The notes: generated by a model from the sequence alone, not told the origin. DNA of 24,018 nt from Leucobacter sp. (GCA_031178565.1 JAPSIU010000008.1:1-24018), one strand, 5' to 3'. Positions 1 through 7,800 are shown, counted from the first letter of the stretch. Numbers and translations are program-made.

Positions 1-570
1 CTGAAGTACTCGGCCTAACTCGCGACGCGGGTCGGGCGGGTCTACACCCAGGACAAGATCCACCTCACCCCTCAGGAGCACGATCTTGGGATGAGCGGCG
101 GGGACAGGGTCACACTCGCGGAGGTCGGAGGGCGCGCTGCGGGGATGCTGATCTGCGCGGACATCCAGTTCCCCGAGCTCTCCTGGTATCTCGTCGCTAA
201 GGGCGCTGAACTCATCCTGTGCCCCTCGCTCACGTGGAACTCGCGCGGAGAGCACCGGGTGCGCACGGGCTGCCGCGCCCGCGCGATCGAGAATCAGCTG
301 TTCGTCGTGATGTCCCCCCTCGTGGGATCCTCCGGTCTGCCGTCCGATGCTCCCATGTACGCCGTGGGTGAAGCCGTGCTCGCCACCCCGGTCGACAAGA
401 CGTTCGGGATCAACGACGGCCTGTTGGCCATTTCGGGCTCTCGGACTGAGGAGACCGTGCTCTTCGGCGACCTGGACTTCGACCTCCTGGCGCAGTCCCG
501 CGCCAAACCTGAGGCGCCGGGGCTCGCGCTGCAGCGCCCGGATCTGTACGCGAAGCTTCTCGCCGAATAG
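1..570 (+). pseudogene. Nitrilase-family carbon-nitrogen hydrolase, 3' part, interrupted by an in-frame stop
   Basis: This is the C-terminal part of a nitrilase-superfamily amidase or nitrilase; the 5' end lies outside the window. The frame reads KYSA-stop-LATRVGRVYTQDKIHLTP. The QDKIHLT stretch (K codon 55-57) fits the catalytic Lys region, and LICADIQFPE (Cys codon 154-156) fits the nucleophile region. The catalytic Glu would be upstream of the window. A TAA at 16-18 breaks the frame where family members usually have a residue of an N-x-A-Y/x-L strand, so a TAC-to-TAA change is the simplest explanation. The first ATG after the stop is at 91 and would make a 159-residue product lacking the catalytic Lys, hence the pseudogene call. 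A sequencing error is the main alternative. The gene ends 15 nt before the thioesterase start, which suggests an operon. Confidence 0.65.
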
Positions 571-585
571 CCCGGTCGCATCTCC

Positions 586-1047
586 GTGTACACGCATCGA
601 GTCAGAGTGCCCGAGGTCGATAACCAGGGCTATGTGTTCAACAGCCGCTATCTGGAGATCGCCGACGCCGCCCTCACGGAGTTTCTGCGCGAGGGCGGAT
701 ACACCCTCGCAGGATTGCTGCGTGACGGTTTCGACCCTTCGGTCGTGGAGACCGGCGTCCGGTACCGCGCACCGGCGAGGCTCGACGATGTGCTGGTCGT
801 GAATGCGCGCTGCGCGCGGGTCGGGACCAGCAGCTTCGACATGCTCTTCACGTTCCTCCGCTCCGGAGACGAAGTAGCGGAGATCCGGACCGTGTACGTG
901 AACGTCGATGCGGCAGCCGAACGGTCGCGCCCGATCCCCGATCACCTCGCCTCCTACCTGCGCGAGCAGGCGGGGATGGATCTGCCCGGTGGATCCGGGC
1001 TCGCACCCAACGCAGGAAGTGGAAACGATGCAGCACTACACGCTTGA
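586..1047 (+). CDS. Hot-dog fold acyl-CoA thioesterase (4HBT/YbgC-like)
   Basis: This 153-residue protein resembles the 4-hydroxybenzoyl-CoA thioesterase/YbgC group, cytosolic enzymes that hydrolyse acyl-CoA thioesters. The N-terminal stretch VPEVDNQGYVFNSRYLEIAD matches the family pattern in which an Asp (here Asp12), a following Gly and an N-x-x-Y segment open the central hot-dog helix. Length is typical. The start is a GTG at 586, 15 nt after the nitrilase-frame stop, with no strong Shine-Dalgarno sequence, so translational coupling is likely. The last 20 nt overlap the start of the next gene, so the three genes are probably one transcript. The substrate cannot be read from the sequence. 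With a C-N hydrolase and a 2-hydroxyacid dehydrogenase beside it, a role in catabolising a small carboxylic acid is an inference. Confidence 0.8.
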   Translation: MYTHRVRVPEVDNQGYVFNSRYLEIADAALTEFLREGGYTLAGLLRDGFDPSVVETGVRYRAPARLDDVLVVNARCARVGTSSFDMLFTFLRSGDEVAEIRTVYVNVDAAAERSRPIPDHLASYLREQAGMDLPGGSGLAPNAGSGNDAALHA

Positions 1048-2074
1048 CCTCATCCCCGGAGACGGCATCGGAAAGGAAGTCGCCCCCGCGGCGGCGAGGT
1101 GCATGGATGCCGTTGCCGAGCAGCACGGGTTCCAGCTCACCTGGCGGGTCAGGGACTGGGGATCGGATCGTTACCTCCGCGATGGACACATGATGCCGAA
1201 GAACGGGCTCGCGGAGCTCGCCACGGGCGACGGGATCTTCCTCGGAGCCGTGGGGCACCCGGACATCGAGGATCATGTGACGCTCTGGGGCCTCCTGATC
1301 CCGATCCGGCGCGCCTTCGACCAGTACCTCAACATCAGGCCCATGCGAGTGTTGCCGGGCATCGAGCCTCGGGTCACGCGGAATGCCGAGATCGACATGG
1401 TAGTCGTGCGGGAGAACGTCGAGGGCGAGTACTCCGAGGTCGGCGGACGCGCCTATAGCGGCACGCCGTATGAGATGGCCTTCCAACAGGCGCTCTTCAC
1501 GAGGCGGGGCGTCTCCCGAGTGGCCGAGTACGCGGCCGAGCTCGCGGCCGGGCGGCGCGGTCTCGTCACGTCGGCCACGAAGTCGAACGGCCTGATCCAT
1601 TCGATGCCGTTCTGGGACGAGGTTGTGGCGGAGGTCGTCGGGCGGTACCCCGTGCGATTGGAGAGTGTGCTCATCGACGCGCTGGCTGCACGGGCGGTAC
1701 TCGCACCGAACAGCCTCGACGTCGTCGTGGCGTCGAACCTGTTCGGGGATATTCTCTCCGACCTGATCGCCGCGACGGCGGGCTCGATCGGGATCGCCCC
1801 GTCCGCGAACGTCAACCCGGACCGCTCAAAGCCGTCCATGTTCGAGCCGGTGCACGGCACGGCTCCGGATATCGTCGGGAAGAACCTCGCCAATCCGGTC
1901 GGCGCGCTCTGGGCGGGCGCGATGCTCCTGGAGCACATCGGCGAGCGGGGCGCAGCAGGGCAGCTCCAATCGGCCTATGAGGGTGTGCTTGGAGACGGGA
2001 TCCGCACGAGGGACCTGGGCGGTTCGGCCTCGACCGATGAGTTCGTGTCGGAGGTGCTGCTCCGCCTCGGGTGA
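1028..2074 (+). CDS. Tartrate/D-malate-type NAD-dependent decarboxylating dehydrogenase
   Basis: This 348-residue member of the isocitrate/isopropylmalate dehydrogenase family oxidises and decarboxylates a 2-hydroxy diacid using NAD and a divalent metal. Visible signatures are LIPGDGIGKEV at the N-terminus, the substrate loop region LLIPIRRAFDQYLNIRP, the catalytic Tyr region ENVEGEYSEVGG, a catalytic Lys in ATKSNG, and the metal-binding signature SNLFGDILSDL followed by EPVHGTAPDI. The tartrate/D-malate assignment over isopropylmalate dehydrogenase rests on the W-G-L-L-x-P-x-R-R-x-F-D-Q-Y loop and the lack of neighbouring leu genes. The ATG at 1028 follows AGGAAG at a usable distance and overlaps the thioesterase end by 20 nt. 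Several AGG and other rare Arg codons are used, unlike dnaK at the far end of the window. Confidence 0.85.
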   Translation: MQHYTLDLIPGDGIGKEVAPAAARCMDAVAEQHGFQLTWRVRDWGSDRYLRDGHMMPKNGLAELATGDGIFLGAVGHPDIEDHVTLWGLLIPIRRAFDQYLNIRPMRVLPGIEPRVTRNAEIDMVVVRENVEGEYSEVGGRAYSGTPYEMAFQQALFTRRGVSRVAEYAAELAAGRRGLVTSATKSNGLIHSMPFWDEVVAEVVGRYPVRLESVLIDALAARAVLAPNSLDVVVASNLFGDILSDLIAATAGSIGIAPSANVNPDRSKPSMFEPVHGTAPDIVGKNLANPVGALWAGAMLLEHIGERGAAGQLQSAYEGVLGDGIRTRDLGGSASTDEFVSEVLLRLG

Positions 2075-2153
2075 TCTGCGGGCGGGATGAACCGTCGCCC
2101 GCCGGTGCTGGGTACGGGCGTTGCTGCCGTCGGCGCGCGGCATCCGTCTCCGC

Positions 2154-3167
2154 TCAGACGAGGCGCCGCTTCGGCGAGGAGTCGGACGTGAGCGCCGGAT
2201 CGTCCTCGACCACACCGGCCAGCGCCTCGTCGATCGCGGCCAGCGTGCCGGCGTCGAGCACGACACCGGAGGCCTTCACCGTGTCGGCGAGCTGCTCCGG
2301 CCGGGAGGCTCCGACGAGCGCGGCCGAGACGTTCGGGTTCTGCAGCACCCAGGCGATCCCGAGCTGCGGCAGCGTGAGCCCGGCCTCGGCCGCTACGGGC
2401 CGGAGCCGCTGCACCGCGGTCAGCACGTCGTCGCGGAGGAAACGCTTGATGAACTCCGCCCCGCTCTTCTCGTCGGTGGCGCGTGATCCCGCGGGCACGG
2501 GCTGCCCCGGCAGGTACTTGCCGGTGAGCACGCCCTGCGCGAGCGGCGACCACACGATCTGCGAGATACCGAGCTCCTGGGAGGCCGGCACCACCTCGCC
2601 CTCGATGACCCGCCAGAGCGCCGAGTACTGCGGCTGGTTCGAGACGAGCTGGATCCCGAGATCCTTCGCGAGCGCGTGCCCCTCCCGCAGCTGCTCGGCC
2701 GTCCACTCCGAGACGCCGATGTAGAGCACCTTGCCCTGCCGCACGAGGTCGGCGAAGGCCTGGAACGTCTCCTCGAGCGGCGTCTCGACGTCGAAGCGGT
2801 GCGCCTGGTAGAGGTCGATGTAGTCCGTATCTAACCGACGCAGCGAGCCCTCGACCGAGTCGCGGATGTGCTTGCGGCTGAGCCCCGTGTCGTTCGCGCC
2901 CTTCGGGCCGGTGGGGAAGTACACCTTCGTGAGGATCTCGAGCGACTCTCGACGCTGCCCCTTGAGGGCCTCCCCAAGCACGGCCTCGGCCGCCGTGTTG
3001 GCGTAGGTGTCGGCGGTGTCGAACGTGGTGATACCCGCGTCGAGCGCGGCGCGCACCGTCGCGGCCGCCGTCTCGTTCTCCACCTGCGATGCGTGGGTGA
3101 TCCAGTTGCCGTACGTGATCTCGGAGACCTTGAACCCGCTGTTGCCGAGGTAGCGATAGTTGACCAT
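2154..3167 (-). CDS. Aldo/keto reductase (Kv-beta/AKR6-like)
   Basis: This is a 337-residue NADPH-dependent aldo/keto reductase with a (beta/alpha)8 barrel. The catalytic tetrad is complete: Asp50 and Tyr55 (in FDTADTYAN), Lys81 (in LEILTKV) and His123 (in LYQAHRFD). The start MVNYRYLGNSGFKVSE and the later IVWSPLAQGVLTGKYLPG resemble the voltage-gated potassium channel beta-subunit/YghZ-like group, which reduces aldehydes and ketones; the real substrate is unknown. The ATG at 3167 has no Shine-Dalgarno at proper distance. Instead TAGCGT sits exactly 6 nt upstream, consistent with a leaderless mRNA. It is convergent with the dehydrogenase at 2074 and divergent from a second, distinct aldo/keto reductase. 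Confidence 0.92.
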   Translation of the reverse strand: MVNYRYLGNSGFKVSEITYGNWITHASQVENETAAATVRAALDAGITTFDTADTYANTAAEAVLGEALKGQRRESLEILTKVYFPTGPKGANDTGLSRKHIRDSVEGSLRRLDTDYIDLYQAHRFDVETPLEETFQAFADLVRQGKVLYIGVSEWTAEQLREGHALAKDLGIQLVSNQPQYSALWRVIEGEVVPASQELGISQIVWSPLAQGVLTGKYLPGQPVPAGSRATDEKSGAEFIKRFLRDDVLTAVQRLRPVAAEAGLTLPQLGIAWVLQNPNVSAALVGASRPEQLADTVKASGVVLDAGTLAAIDEALAGVVEDDPALTSDSSPKRRLV

Positions 3168-3173
3168 GCCTTC

Positions 3174-3179
3174 ACGCTA
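3174..3179 (-). promoter_or_regulatory. Putative -10 element of a leaderless aldo/keto reductase transcript
   Basis: On the minus strand TAGCGT is followed by 6 nt and then the ATG at 3167. This fits the TANNNT -10 pattern and would place the transcription start at the A of the ATG. No clear -35 is visible. Confidence 0.45.
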
Positions 3180-3356
3180 GTCGCGGGAGGCTGGGATCGG
3201 CCAGCTCGAGAGCTCCCCGAAGTGACCGTAGGCGAAGAGTCACTCGCCGCGTGCCTCGACGTCGAACGACGCGGCGATCCTCGACATCGCAGGTGTGCGC
3301 TCAGCCCGGGCATGATGTGATGGGACGGTACCCGAACGACGAAGGAGCCAGCTCTG

Positions 3357-4343
3357 ATGACCAGACCCGCCACCAGCACCGCCGTGACCCAGCCGACCCG
3401 GACCCGCGTCGGAGACTCGGACCTCGAGATCGCGCCGCTCGCCCTCGGCGGCAACGTCTTCGGCTGGACGGCGGACCGTGACGCCTCCTTCGACGTGCTC
3501 GACGCCTTCGTCGCCGGGGGCGGCGACTTCATCGACACGGCGGACGGCTACTCCCACTGGGTCCCGGGCAACTCGGGCGGCGAGTCGGAGACCATCATCG
3601 GCGAGTGGATGCATGCGCGCGGCAATCGCGACGACGTCGTCCTCGCGACCAAGGTCTCGACTCACCCGGAATTCCAGGGGCTCGCCCCGTCGAACGTGCG
3701 CGCCGCTGCCGAGGCGTCCCTCGCGCGGTTGCAGACCGACCGCATCGACCTCTACTACGCCCACTACGACGATCCCGAGACCCCGCTCGAGGAGACCGTC
3801 GAAGCCTTCTCGAAGCTCGTCGACGCGGGCATGATCCGCGCGATCGGCGTCTCGAACTACACCGCAGAGCGGGTCGCCGAGTGGATCGGGATCGCGCGCG
3901 CCGGCGGCTTCCACCCGCCGGTCGCGCTGCAGCCGCACTACAACCTCGTGGAGCGCGACTTCGAGACCAACGATCTCCGCGCCGTCGCGGAGCGCGAGGG
4001 GCTCGCGGTGTTCCCCTACTTCTCGCTCGCGAAGGGGTTCCTCGCGGGCAAGTACCGCGGGACGGACGACGCGGCGGCAGCCGGCGCCAGCCCTCGGGCC
4101 GGAGAGGCGTCCGCCTACCTGAACGATCGAGGGCGCGCGGTGCTCGACGCCCTCGACGAGGTCGCGACCGAGCAGCAGGCCCCGGTGGCCGCCGTCGCAC
4201 TGGCCTGGCTCCGCGCGCAGCCGACCGTCGCGGCCCCGATCGCGAGCGCCCGCAACACCGAGCAGCTCCCCGCACTCCTCACGTCGATGACACTCGACCT
4301 GACCTCCGAGCAGCTCGAGCGGCTGAGCCGGGCATCCGAGTAG
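3357..4343 (+). CDS. Aldo/keto reductase
   Basis: This is a 328-residue aldo/keto reductase. The tetrad is Asp60 and Tyr65 (FIDTADGYSHW), Lys99 (VVLATKVS) and His136 (YYAHYDD). It belongs to the general YajO/IolS-like reductase group with an NADPH-binding C-terminal segment (IASARNTEQL), and the substrate is not predictable. It is not a duplicate of the adjacent reversed aldo/keto reductase, since the loops around the tetrad and the C-termini differ. The ATG at 3357 is well supported by GAAGGAG at 3341-3347 with a 9-nt spacer. It ends 12 bp before the tail of the convergent glycerate kinase. The 189-bp region shared with the divergent reductase holds a loose inverted repeat (AGTGAC at 3221, GTCACT at 3239), whose meaning is unclear. 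Confidence 0.92.
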   Translation: MTRPATSTAVTQPTRTRVGDSDLEIAPLALGGNVFGWTADRDASFDVLDAFVAGGGDFIDTADGYSHWVPGNSGGESETIIGEWMHARGNRDDVVLATKVSTHPEFQGLAPSNVRAAAEASLARLQTDRIDLYYAHYDDPETPLEETVEAFSKLVDAGMIRAIGVSNYTAERVAEWIGIARAGGFHPPVALQPHYNLVERDFETNDLRAVAEREGLAVFPYFSLAKGFLAGKYRGTDDAAAAGASPRAGEASAYLNDRGRAVLDALDEVATEQQAPVAAVALAWLRAQPTVAAPIASARNTEQLPALLTSMTLDLTSEQLERLSRASE

Positions 4344-4355
4344 TCCCCGACGCGC

Positions 4356-5561
4356 TCAGGACCGGAGCCGACCGCTCTCGGACCCCCTGCACCCGGCCGC
4401 GAAGAGGGCGCAGACGTGAGCGGCGGCCGCCGCGAGCAGGCGCTGAGTGTCGCTCTGCAGCTCCGCGAGCGACGCCGGCCCGTTCGCCAGCGAGAACGCC
4501 GCGGTGATCCCGGCCTCCCGGCACTCGGCGGCGGAGAGCGCGACGGATCCCGCGATTACGACGACGGATCCGCCCGTGCCGGCGCTCCGACCGGCGCCGG
4601 CGCCCGCCAGCACCCGAGAGAGCACTTTTCCGCCCAGCGACTGAGCGTCGAGCCGCCCCTCGCCGGTGATGACGAGGTCCGCCTCCGCAAGGGCCTCGTC
4701 CAGGCCCGACGCGAAGGCGACGAGCTCTGCTCCCGAGACGAGCTCCGCGTCCCAGAGCGCTACCGGACCGAGCGCGAGTCCGCCCGCCGCCCCGAGACCG
4801 GGACGGCTCGCCAATTCGGAGGAGTCGGTGCCGAGCGTGTTGCCGAGCACTTCGGCCAGGCGCGCGAGGCCCGAGTCGATGACGTCGAGGTCTTCGGGGG
4901 AGGCGCCCTTCTGCGGGCCGAACACGGCCGCGGCTCCGCGCGGCCCCCTGAGCGGGTTCTCGACGTCGCACACGATCCGCCAGCGCGCAGCGCGGACGGC
5001 CGGATCCACCGCCGTGAGATCGACCGCGTCCAGGCGGGCGAGGCCGCGGGCGCCCGGCGGGATCGGCGCCCCGTTCCCCTCGAGCAATTCGACTCCCAGC
5101 GCCCGCAGCATCCCCGCGCCGCCGTCGCTCGTGGCCGAACCTCCGACGCAGAGCAGGATCTCATCGGCCCCCGCGTCCAGAGCGGCGCGGACGAGGAGGC
5201 CGACCCCGAACGAATCGGCGTCGAGCGGGCGGAGGGGCAGGTCGGAGACGTGAGGGAGGCCGTTGGCCTCCGCGGCCTCGACGATCGCGGTCCGCCCGTC
5301 CGCGCTGACTCCGACCCGACCGGACCGTTCGCGGCCGAGCGCGTCCCGCGTGCCGACGGACAGGACCCTTCCGCCCCAGGCAGCGGTGAGCGCGTCGAGC
5401 GTTCCCTCACCGCCGTCTGCGAGCGGGATCCGGCGAATGCGCACCGCCTCGCCCAGGGCCTCGAACACGCCGGCCGCGATCGCCGCAGCCGCCTCGGGCG
5501 AGGAGCAGCTCCCCTTGAACGAGTCCGGCGCGATCACGACGAGTGGGTCCGGCGGGTTCAT
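4356..5561 (-). CDS. Glycerate kinase (GlxK/GarK family)
   Basis: This 401-residue protein is a type-1 glycerate kinase that phosphorylates D-glycerate (to 2-phosphoglycerate in the GarK group), feeding glyoxylate/glycerate carbon into glycolysis. Family signatures are complete: APDSFKGS (residues 11-18), DGGEGT (49-54), VGGSATSDGGAGML, GAAGGLA and ITGEGRLDAQS. Length is close to the family norm of about 380. No glyoxylate carboligase or tartronate semialdehyde reductase genes are next to it, so it probably stands alone. The ATG at 5561 lacks a Shine-Dalgarno; TAGGCT lies exactly 6 nt upstream, suggesting leaderless translation. It is tail-to-tail with the + strand aldo/keto reductase. Confidence 0.93.
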   Translation of the reverse strand: MNPPDPLVVIAPDSFKGSCSSPEAAAAIAAGVFEALGEAVRIRRIPLADGGEGTLDALTAAWGGRVLSVGTRDALGRERSGRVGVSADGRTAIVEAAEANGLPHVSDLPLRPLDADSFGVGLLVRAALDAGADEILLCVGGSATSDGGAGMLRALGVELLEGNGAPIPPGARGLARLDAVDLTAVDPAVRAARWRIVCDVENPLRGPRGAAAVFGPQKGASPEDLDVIDSGLARLAEVLGNTLGTDSSELASRPGLGAAGGLALGPVALWDAELVSGAELVAFASGLDEALAEADLVITGEGRLDAQSLGGKVLSRVLAGAGAGRSAGTGGSVVVIAGSVALSAAECREAGITAAFSLANGPASLAELQSDTQRLLAAAAAHVCALFAAGCRGSESGRLRS

Positions 5562-5567
5562 GGGGCC

Positions 5568-5573
5568 AGCCTA
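5568..5573 (-). promoter_or_regulatory. Putative -10 element of leaderless glycerate kinase
   Basis: The minus strand reads TAGGCT, then GGCCCC, then the ATG at 5561. The TANNNT hexamer and 6-nt spacing match three other starts in the window. Just upstream is a perfect inverted repeat GATGCG-4-CGCATC (5580-5595), a possible operator or the weak terminator of the membrane protein gene. Confidence 0.5.
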
Positions 5574-5579
5574 CGGGCC

Positions 5580-5595
5580 GATGCGTGGGCGCATC
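5580..5595. repeat. Short perfect inverted repeat between membrane protein gene and glycerate kinase
   Basis: GATGCG and CGCATC are separated by TGGG. It lies 12-27 nt upstream of the glycerate kinase -10 and 50 nt after the end of the upstream - strand gene. It may be an operator or weak terminator hairpin; there is no T-tract. Confidence 0.35.
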
Positions 5596-5644
5596 GCAAC
5601 GTCGAGCTCCCCACAGGGTTCAGAGAGCCTGGGTCGCTCGGAAC

Positions 5645-6241
5645 TCAGGAAGGCCGCCCGGCTTCCTGCGCCGCCGGCAGCATTGCCCAGAGCGCGAACG
5701 CGAGCAGGACGAAACCGGGCAGAACGCCGCTGACGATCGCGATACCGGGCAGGAGCCCGAGGGCGCCGAGCACGAAGCCGGCGATCCCGCAAGCGGTGAT
5801 CAGCACGGCCAGAACGTGGAAGCGGCCCAGCCGAAACAGCCACCCGAGGGAGAAGAAGTGGACGCCGACGACGAACGACACCCACGCGACCCCGAGTTCC
5901 GGCCGGAGGAACTCTGACACGAGCCGGGCGCCGACGAACAGCGCCACGGCTTCGACCGCGACGATGATCCAGTAGCCCCGTCCGAACGGCGGCCCGTTCC
6001 CGCTGCTCGGGCGAGCCCGGGAGACGCGCGCGTCGCGCATCGCAAGCAGGAGGACCGCGAGGAACGCCAGAGCGGCGAGCGCGAGCAGCACGATGCGGAT
6101 CGCCATCGGCAGACCGCCCGAGTTGATGACGACGAACACGAGCCCGAAGACCGCGCCCACCGTCGATCCGAACGCTCTGCCCCGAGTCGGCCCGGCCTGC
6201 TCGGTATCAGCAATGCCCACGATCTCCCCGATCCTCTCCAC
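5645..6241 (-). CDS. Six-helix integral membrane protein, function unknown
   Basis: This 198-residue protein is not assigned to a family with confidence. After a hydrophilic N-terminus of about 27 residues, six hydrophobic segments are visible (roughly residues 28-42, 46-68, 90-111, 118-136, 141-163 and 165-188), with a basic loop (MRDARVSRARPSSG) between helices 2 and 3. No catalytic motif is visible. The start is a GTG at 6241 with only a weak ribosome site; an internal Met near residue 46 would lose the first helix and is less likely. It is divergent from the TetR gene at 6320, with a palindromic operator-like site in the 78-bp gap, so it is the natural target of that regulator. A drug/stress-responsive membrane protein is one possibility, but this is inference from context only. 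Confidence 0.75.
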   Translation of the reverse strand: MERIGEIVGIADTEQAGPTRGRAFGSTVGAVFGLVFVVINSGGLPMAIRIVLLALAALAFLAVLLLAMRDARVSRARPSSGNGPPFGRGYWIIVAVEAVALFVGARLVSEFLRPELGVAWVSFVVGVHFFSLGWLFRLGRFHVLAVLITACGIAGFVLGALGLLPGIAIVSGVLPGFVLLAFALWAMLPAAQEAGRPS

Positions 6242-6275
6242 GCATCCGTACTCGTCATATTTTGGCTGTAGTTAG

Positions 6276-6290
6276 CTCTATCGAATAGAG
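6276..6290. promoter_or_regulatory. Palindromic TetR operator candidate
   Basis: CTCTAT-CGA-ATAGAG is a perfect 6-3-6 inverted repeat between two divergent genes. It overlaps a possible + strand promoter (TTGGCT at 6262-6267 and TAGAGT at 6286-6291, 18-nt spacer). An A+T-rich palindrome beside a tetR gene is the usual arrangement for autoregulation. Confidence 0.6.
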
Positions 6291-6319
6291 TAGCATCGAG
6301 AACCCAGGAGGTGCGAGGA

Positions 6320-6997
6320 ATGATCGACGACGGCTCTCGGGCGGGACCACCGCGCCGCCCCTATCGGTCGGCGGTGCGCGTGCAGCAGGCGGCTCGCACC
6401 CGCGAGGCCATCACGGCTGCGGCACGAGCCCTGTTCGAGATGGAGGGGTTCGCGGGTACGACGATCGCGGCGATCGCGGCGCGCGCCGGGGTGTCGGTGC
6501 AGACCGTCTACGCGACGTTCGGCACGAAGGCAGGGGTCGCTCGGGCGATCGTCGAGCAGATGGAAGAGTCCGCGGAAGCCGCCGACTGGCGCGAGCGCAT
6601 CGGGGTCGAGCAGGATCCCGAGCGGATCCTCGAGGCGTTCGCCCGATGGACCTGCGCGTTCTTCGCCGCGAGCCGTCCGTCGTTCGCCATCGCCCAGGAG
6701 GCCATGGCCGAGTTCTCCGAGCTCATGGTCCAGGGCAACGAACGACGCAGGCAGGGTCTCACCTCCCTCGTAGAACGTCTCGCGGCGCAGGGCTCGCTCA
6801 GATCCGGGCTGAGCGTCGAAGAGGCGGTCGACCGGGCCTGGTTGCTGACGGGGGTGGAGACGTTCATCGGTGCGACCCGGGGATGCGGCTGGCCGGAGGA
6901 CGCCTACGCGTCGTGGTTGGCCGAGACCCTCGCGCAGCAGATCCTCGCACCCGCGAGCGAGACGAAGGGCACACGCGAACAGGAGACAGGCGGATAG
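6320..6997 (+). CDS. TetR/AcrR family transcriptional regulator
   Basis: This 225-residue dimeric DNA-binding repressor has a basic N-terminal extension, then the TetR helix-turn-helix (TTIAAIAARAGVSVQTVYAT followed by FGTK), and a helical ligand-binding domain with WTCAFFAASRP and LLTGVETFIGATRG segments. I chose the ATG at 6320 over the in-frame GTG at 6311 because AGGAGG at 6306-6311 gives an 8-nt spacer to the ATG, whereas the GTG lies inside that ribosome site. It is divergent from a six-helix membrane protein, with a palindrome between them, so it probably represses itself and the membrane gene. The inducer is unknown. The half-site CTCTATC also occurs upstream of the ABC exporter operon at 9656-9662. 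Confidence 0.92.
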   Translation: MIDDGSRAGPPRRPYRSAVRVQQAARTREAITAAARALFEMEGFAGTTIAAIAARAGVSVQTVYATFGTKAGVARAIVEQMEESAEAADWRERIGVEQDPERILEAFARWTCAFFAASRPSFAIAQEAMAEFSELMVQGNERRRQGLTSLVERLAAQGSLRSGLSVEEAVDRAWLLTGVETFIGATRGCGWPEDAYASWLAETLAQQILAPASETKGTREQETGG

Positions 6998-7095
6998 AGC
7001 TCGCCGGCAAGCAATACGGTTTCGAGGGTTCGCCGTGGACGGCATCAGGGACCGGAAGCTCTCCGAGTTCGTGCTTTGACTGGAAGAATGGGCGG

Positions 7096-7800
7096 GTGAC
7101 CGAGACCCCCGAAACCGCTTCCGCGCCCGAGACCCCAGCCGCCTCCGCCGGACCGGGGGCGGCCGCTCCGCACCCGGAGCGCACGACCTCGGGCGTCGGC
7201 CCGTGGCCGGGTGGCCGAGACGCCTGGCCGGCGGACGAGCGCTACGATCCTGAACTGCTCGAGCACGGGGACACCCGCAACGTCGTGGACCGCTACCGCT
7301 ACTGGCGAATGGAGGCGATCGTCGCGGATCTCGACGAGCACCGCCACCCCTTTCACGTCGCCATCGAGAACTGGCAGCACGACATGAACATCGGCTCCAT
7401 CGTGAGGAGCGCCAACGCCTTCGCCGCCGACACCGTGCACATCGTCGGACGCCGTCGCTGGAACAAGCGCGGCGCGATGGTCACCGACCGCTACCAGCAC
7501 GTCGAGCATCGGGAGGACGTGGCAGCGCTCGCCACCTGGGCCCGCGCGGAGGGGATCCCGATCATCGCGATCGACAACGTGCCCGGCTGCGTCCCGATGG
7601 AGACCTTCGACTGGCCGGAGCGCTGCGTCATGCTGTTCGGGCAGGAGGGCCCGGGGCTGACGTCCGACGCGCTCGACGCGGCCGAGGCGGTCGTCGAGAT
7701 CACCCAGTACGGCTCCACGCGCTCCATCAACGCCTCGGCCGCAGCCGCCGTGGCGATGTACAGCTGGGTGCAGCAGCGCTCAAAGCTGCGGCCGCGCTAG
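7096..7800 (+). CDS. SpoU/TrmH-family RNA 2'-O-methyltransferase
   Basis: This 234-residue S-adenosylmethionine-dependent 2'-O-ribose methyltransferase has a trefoil-knot (SPOUT) fold and acts on tRNA or rRNA. A Pro/Ala-rich disordered N-terminus of about 45 residues precedes the catalytic domain. SpoU motif 1 is NIGSIVRSANAF (Asn and Arg present), motif 2 is LFGQEGPGLT, and motif 3 is QYGSTRSINASAAAAVAMY. All catalytic positions look intact. The GTG at 7096 has GGAAG about 9 nt upstream; longer in-frame extensions run into the tetR gene and have no ribosome site. The target nucleotide cannot be assigned. Directly after the TAG is a run of four CGTTCC hexamers. Confidence 0.9.
   Translation: MTETPETASAPETPAASAGPGAAAPHPERTTSGVGPWPGGRDAWPADERYDPELLEHGDTRNVVDRYRYWRMEAIVADLDEHRHPFHVAIENWQHDMNIGSIVRSANAFAADTVHIVGRRRWNKRGAMVTDRYQHVEHREDVAALATWARAEGIPIIAIDNVPGCVPMETFDWPERCVMLFGQEGPGLTSDALDAAEAVVEITQYGSTRSINASAAAAVAMYSWVQQRSKLRPR

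Noticed and set aside
2078..2102. GCGGGCG/CGCCCGC hairpin after the tartrate-type dehydrogenase as a terminator
   Set aside because: The stem is only 7 bp with an 11-nt loop and no T-tract; such stems are common by chance at this GC content.
3221..3244. AGTGAC/GTCACT inverted repeat between the divergent aldo/keto reductases as an operator
   Set aside because: Only 6-bp arms with a 12-nt spacer, not positioned on a recognisable promoter; too weak to call.
2154..4343. Recent duplication of the two aldo/keto reductases
   Set aside because: Shared residues are mainly the family tetrad and barrel motifs; loops, N-termini and C-termini differ, so they are old paralogues or separate subfamilies.
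4416..5975. Long + strand open frame opposite glycerate kinase and the membrane protein
   Set aside because: Antisense frame kept open by third-position GC; the reverse strand has complete glycerate kinase motifs.
7076..7089. TTGACT and AAGAAT before the RNA methyltransferase as -35/-10
   Set aside because: The two hexamers are 2 nt apart, so they cannot act together as a promoter.
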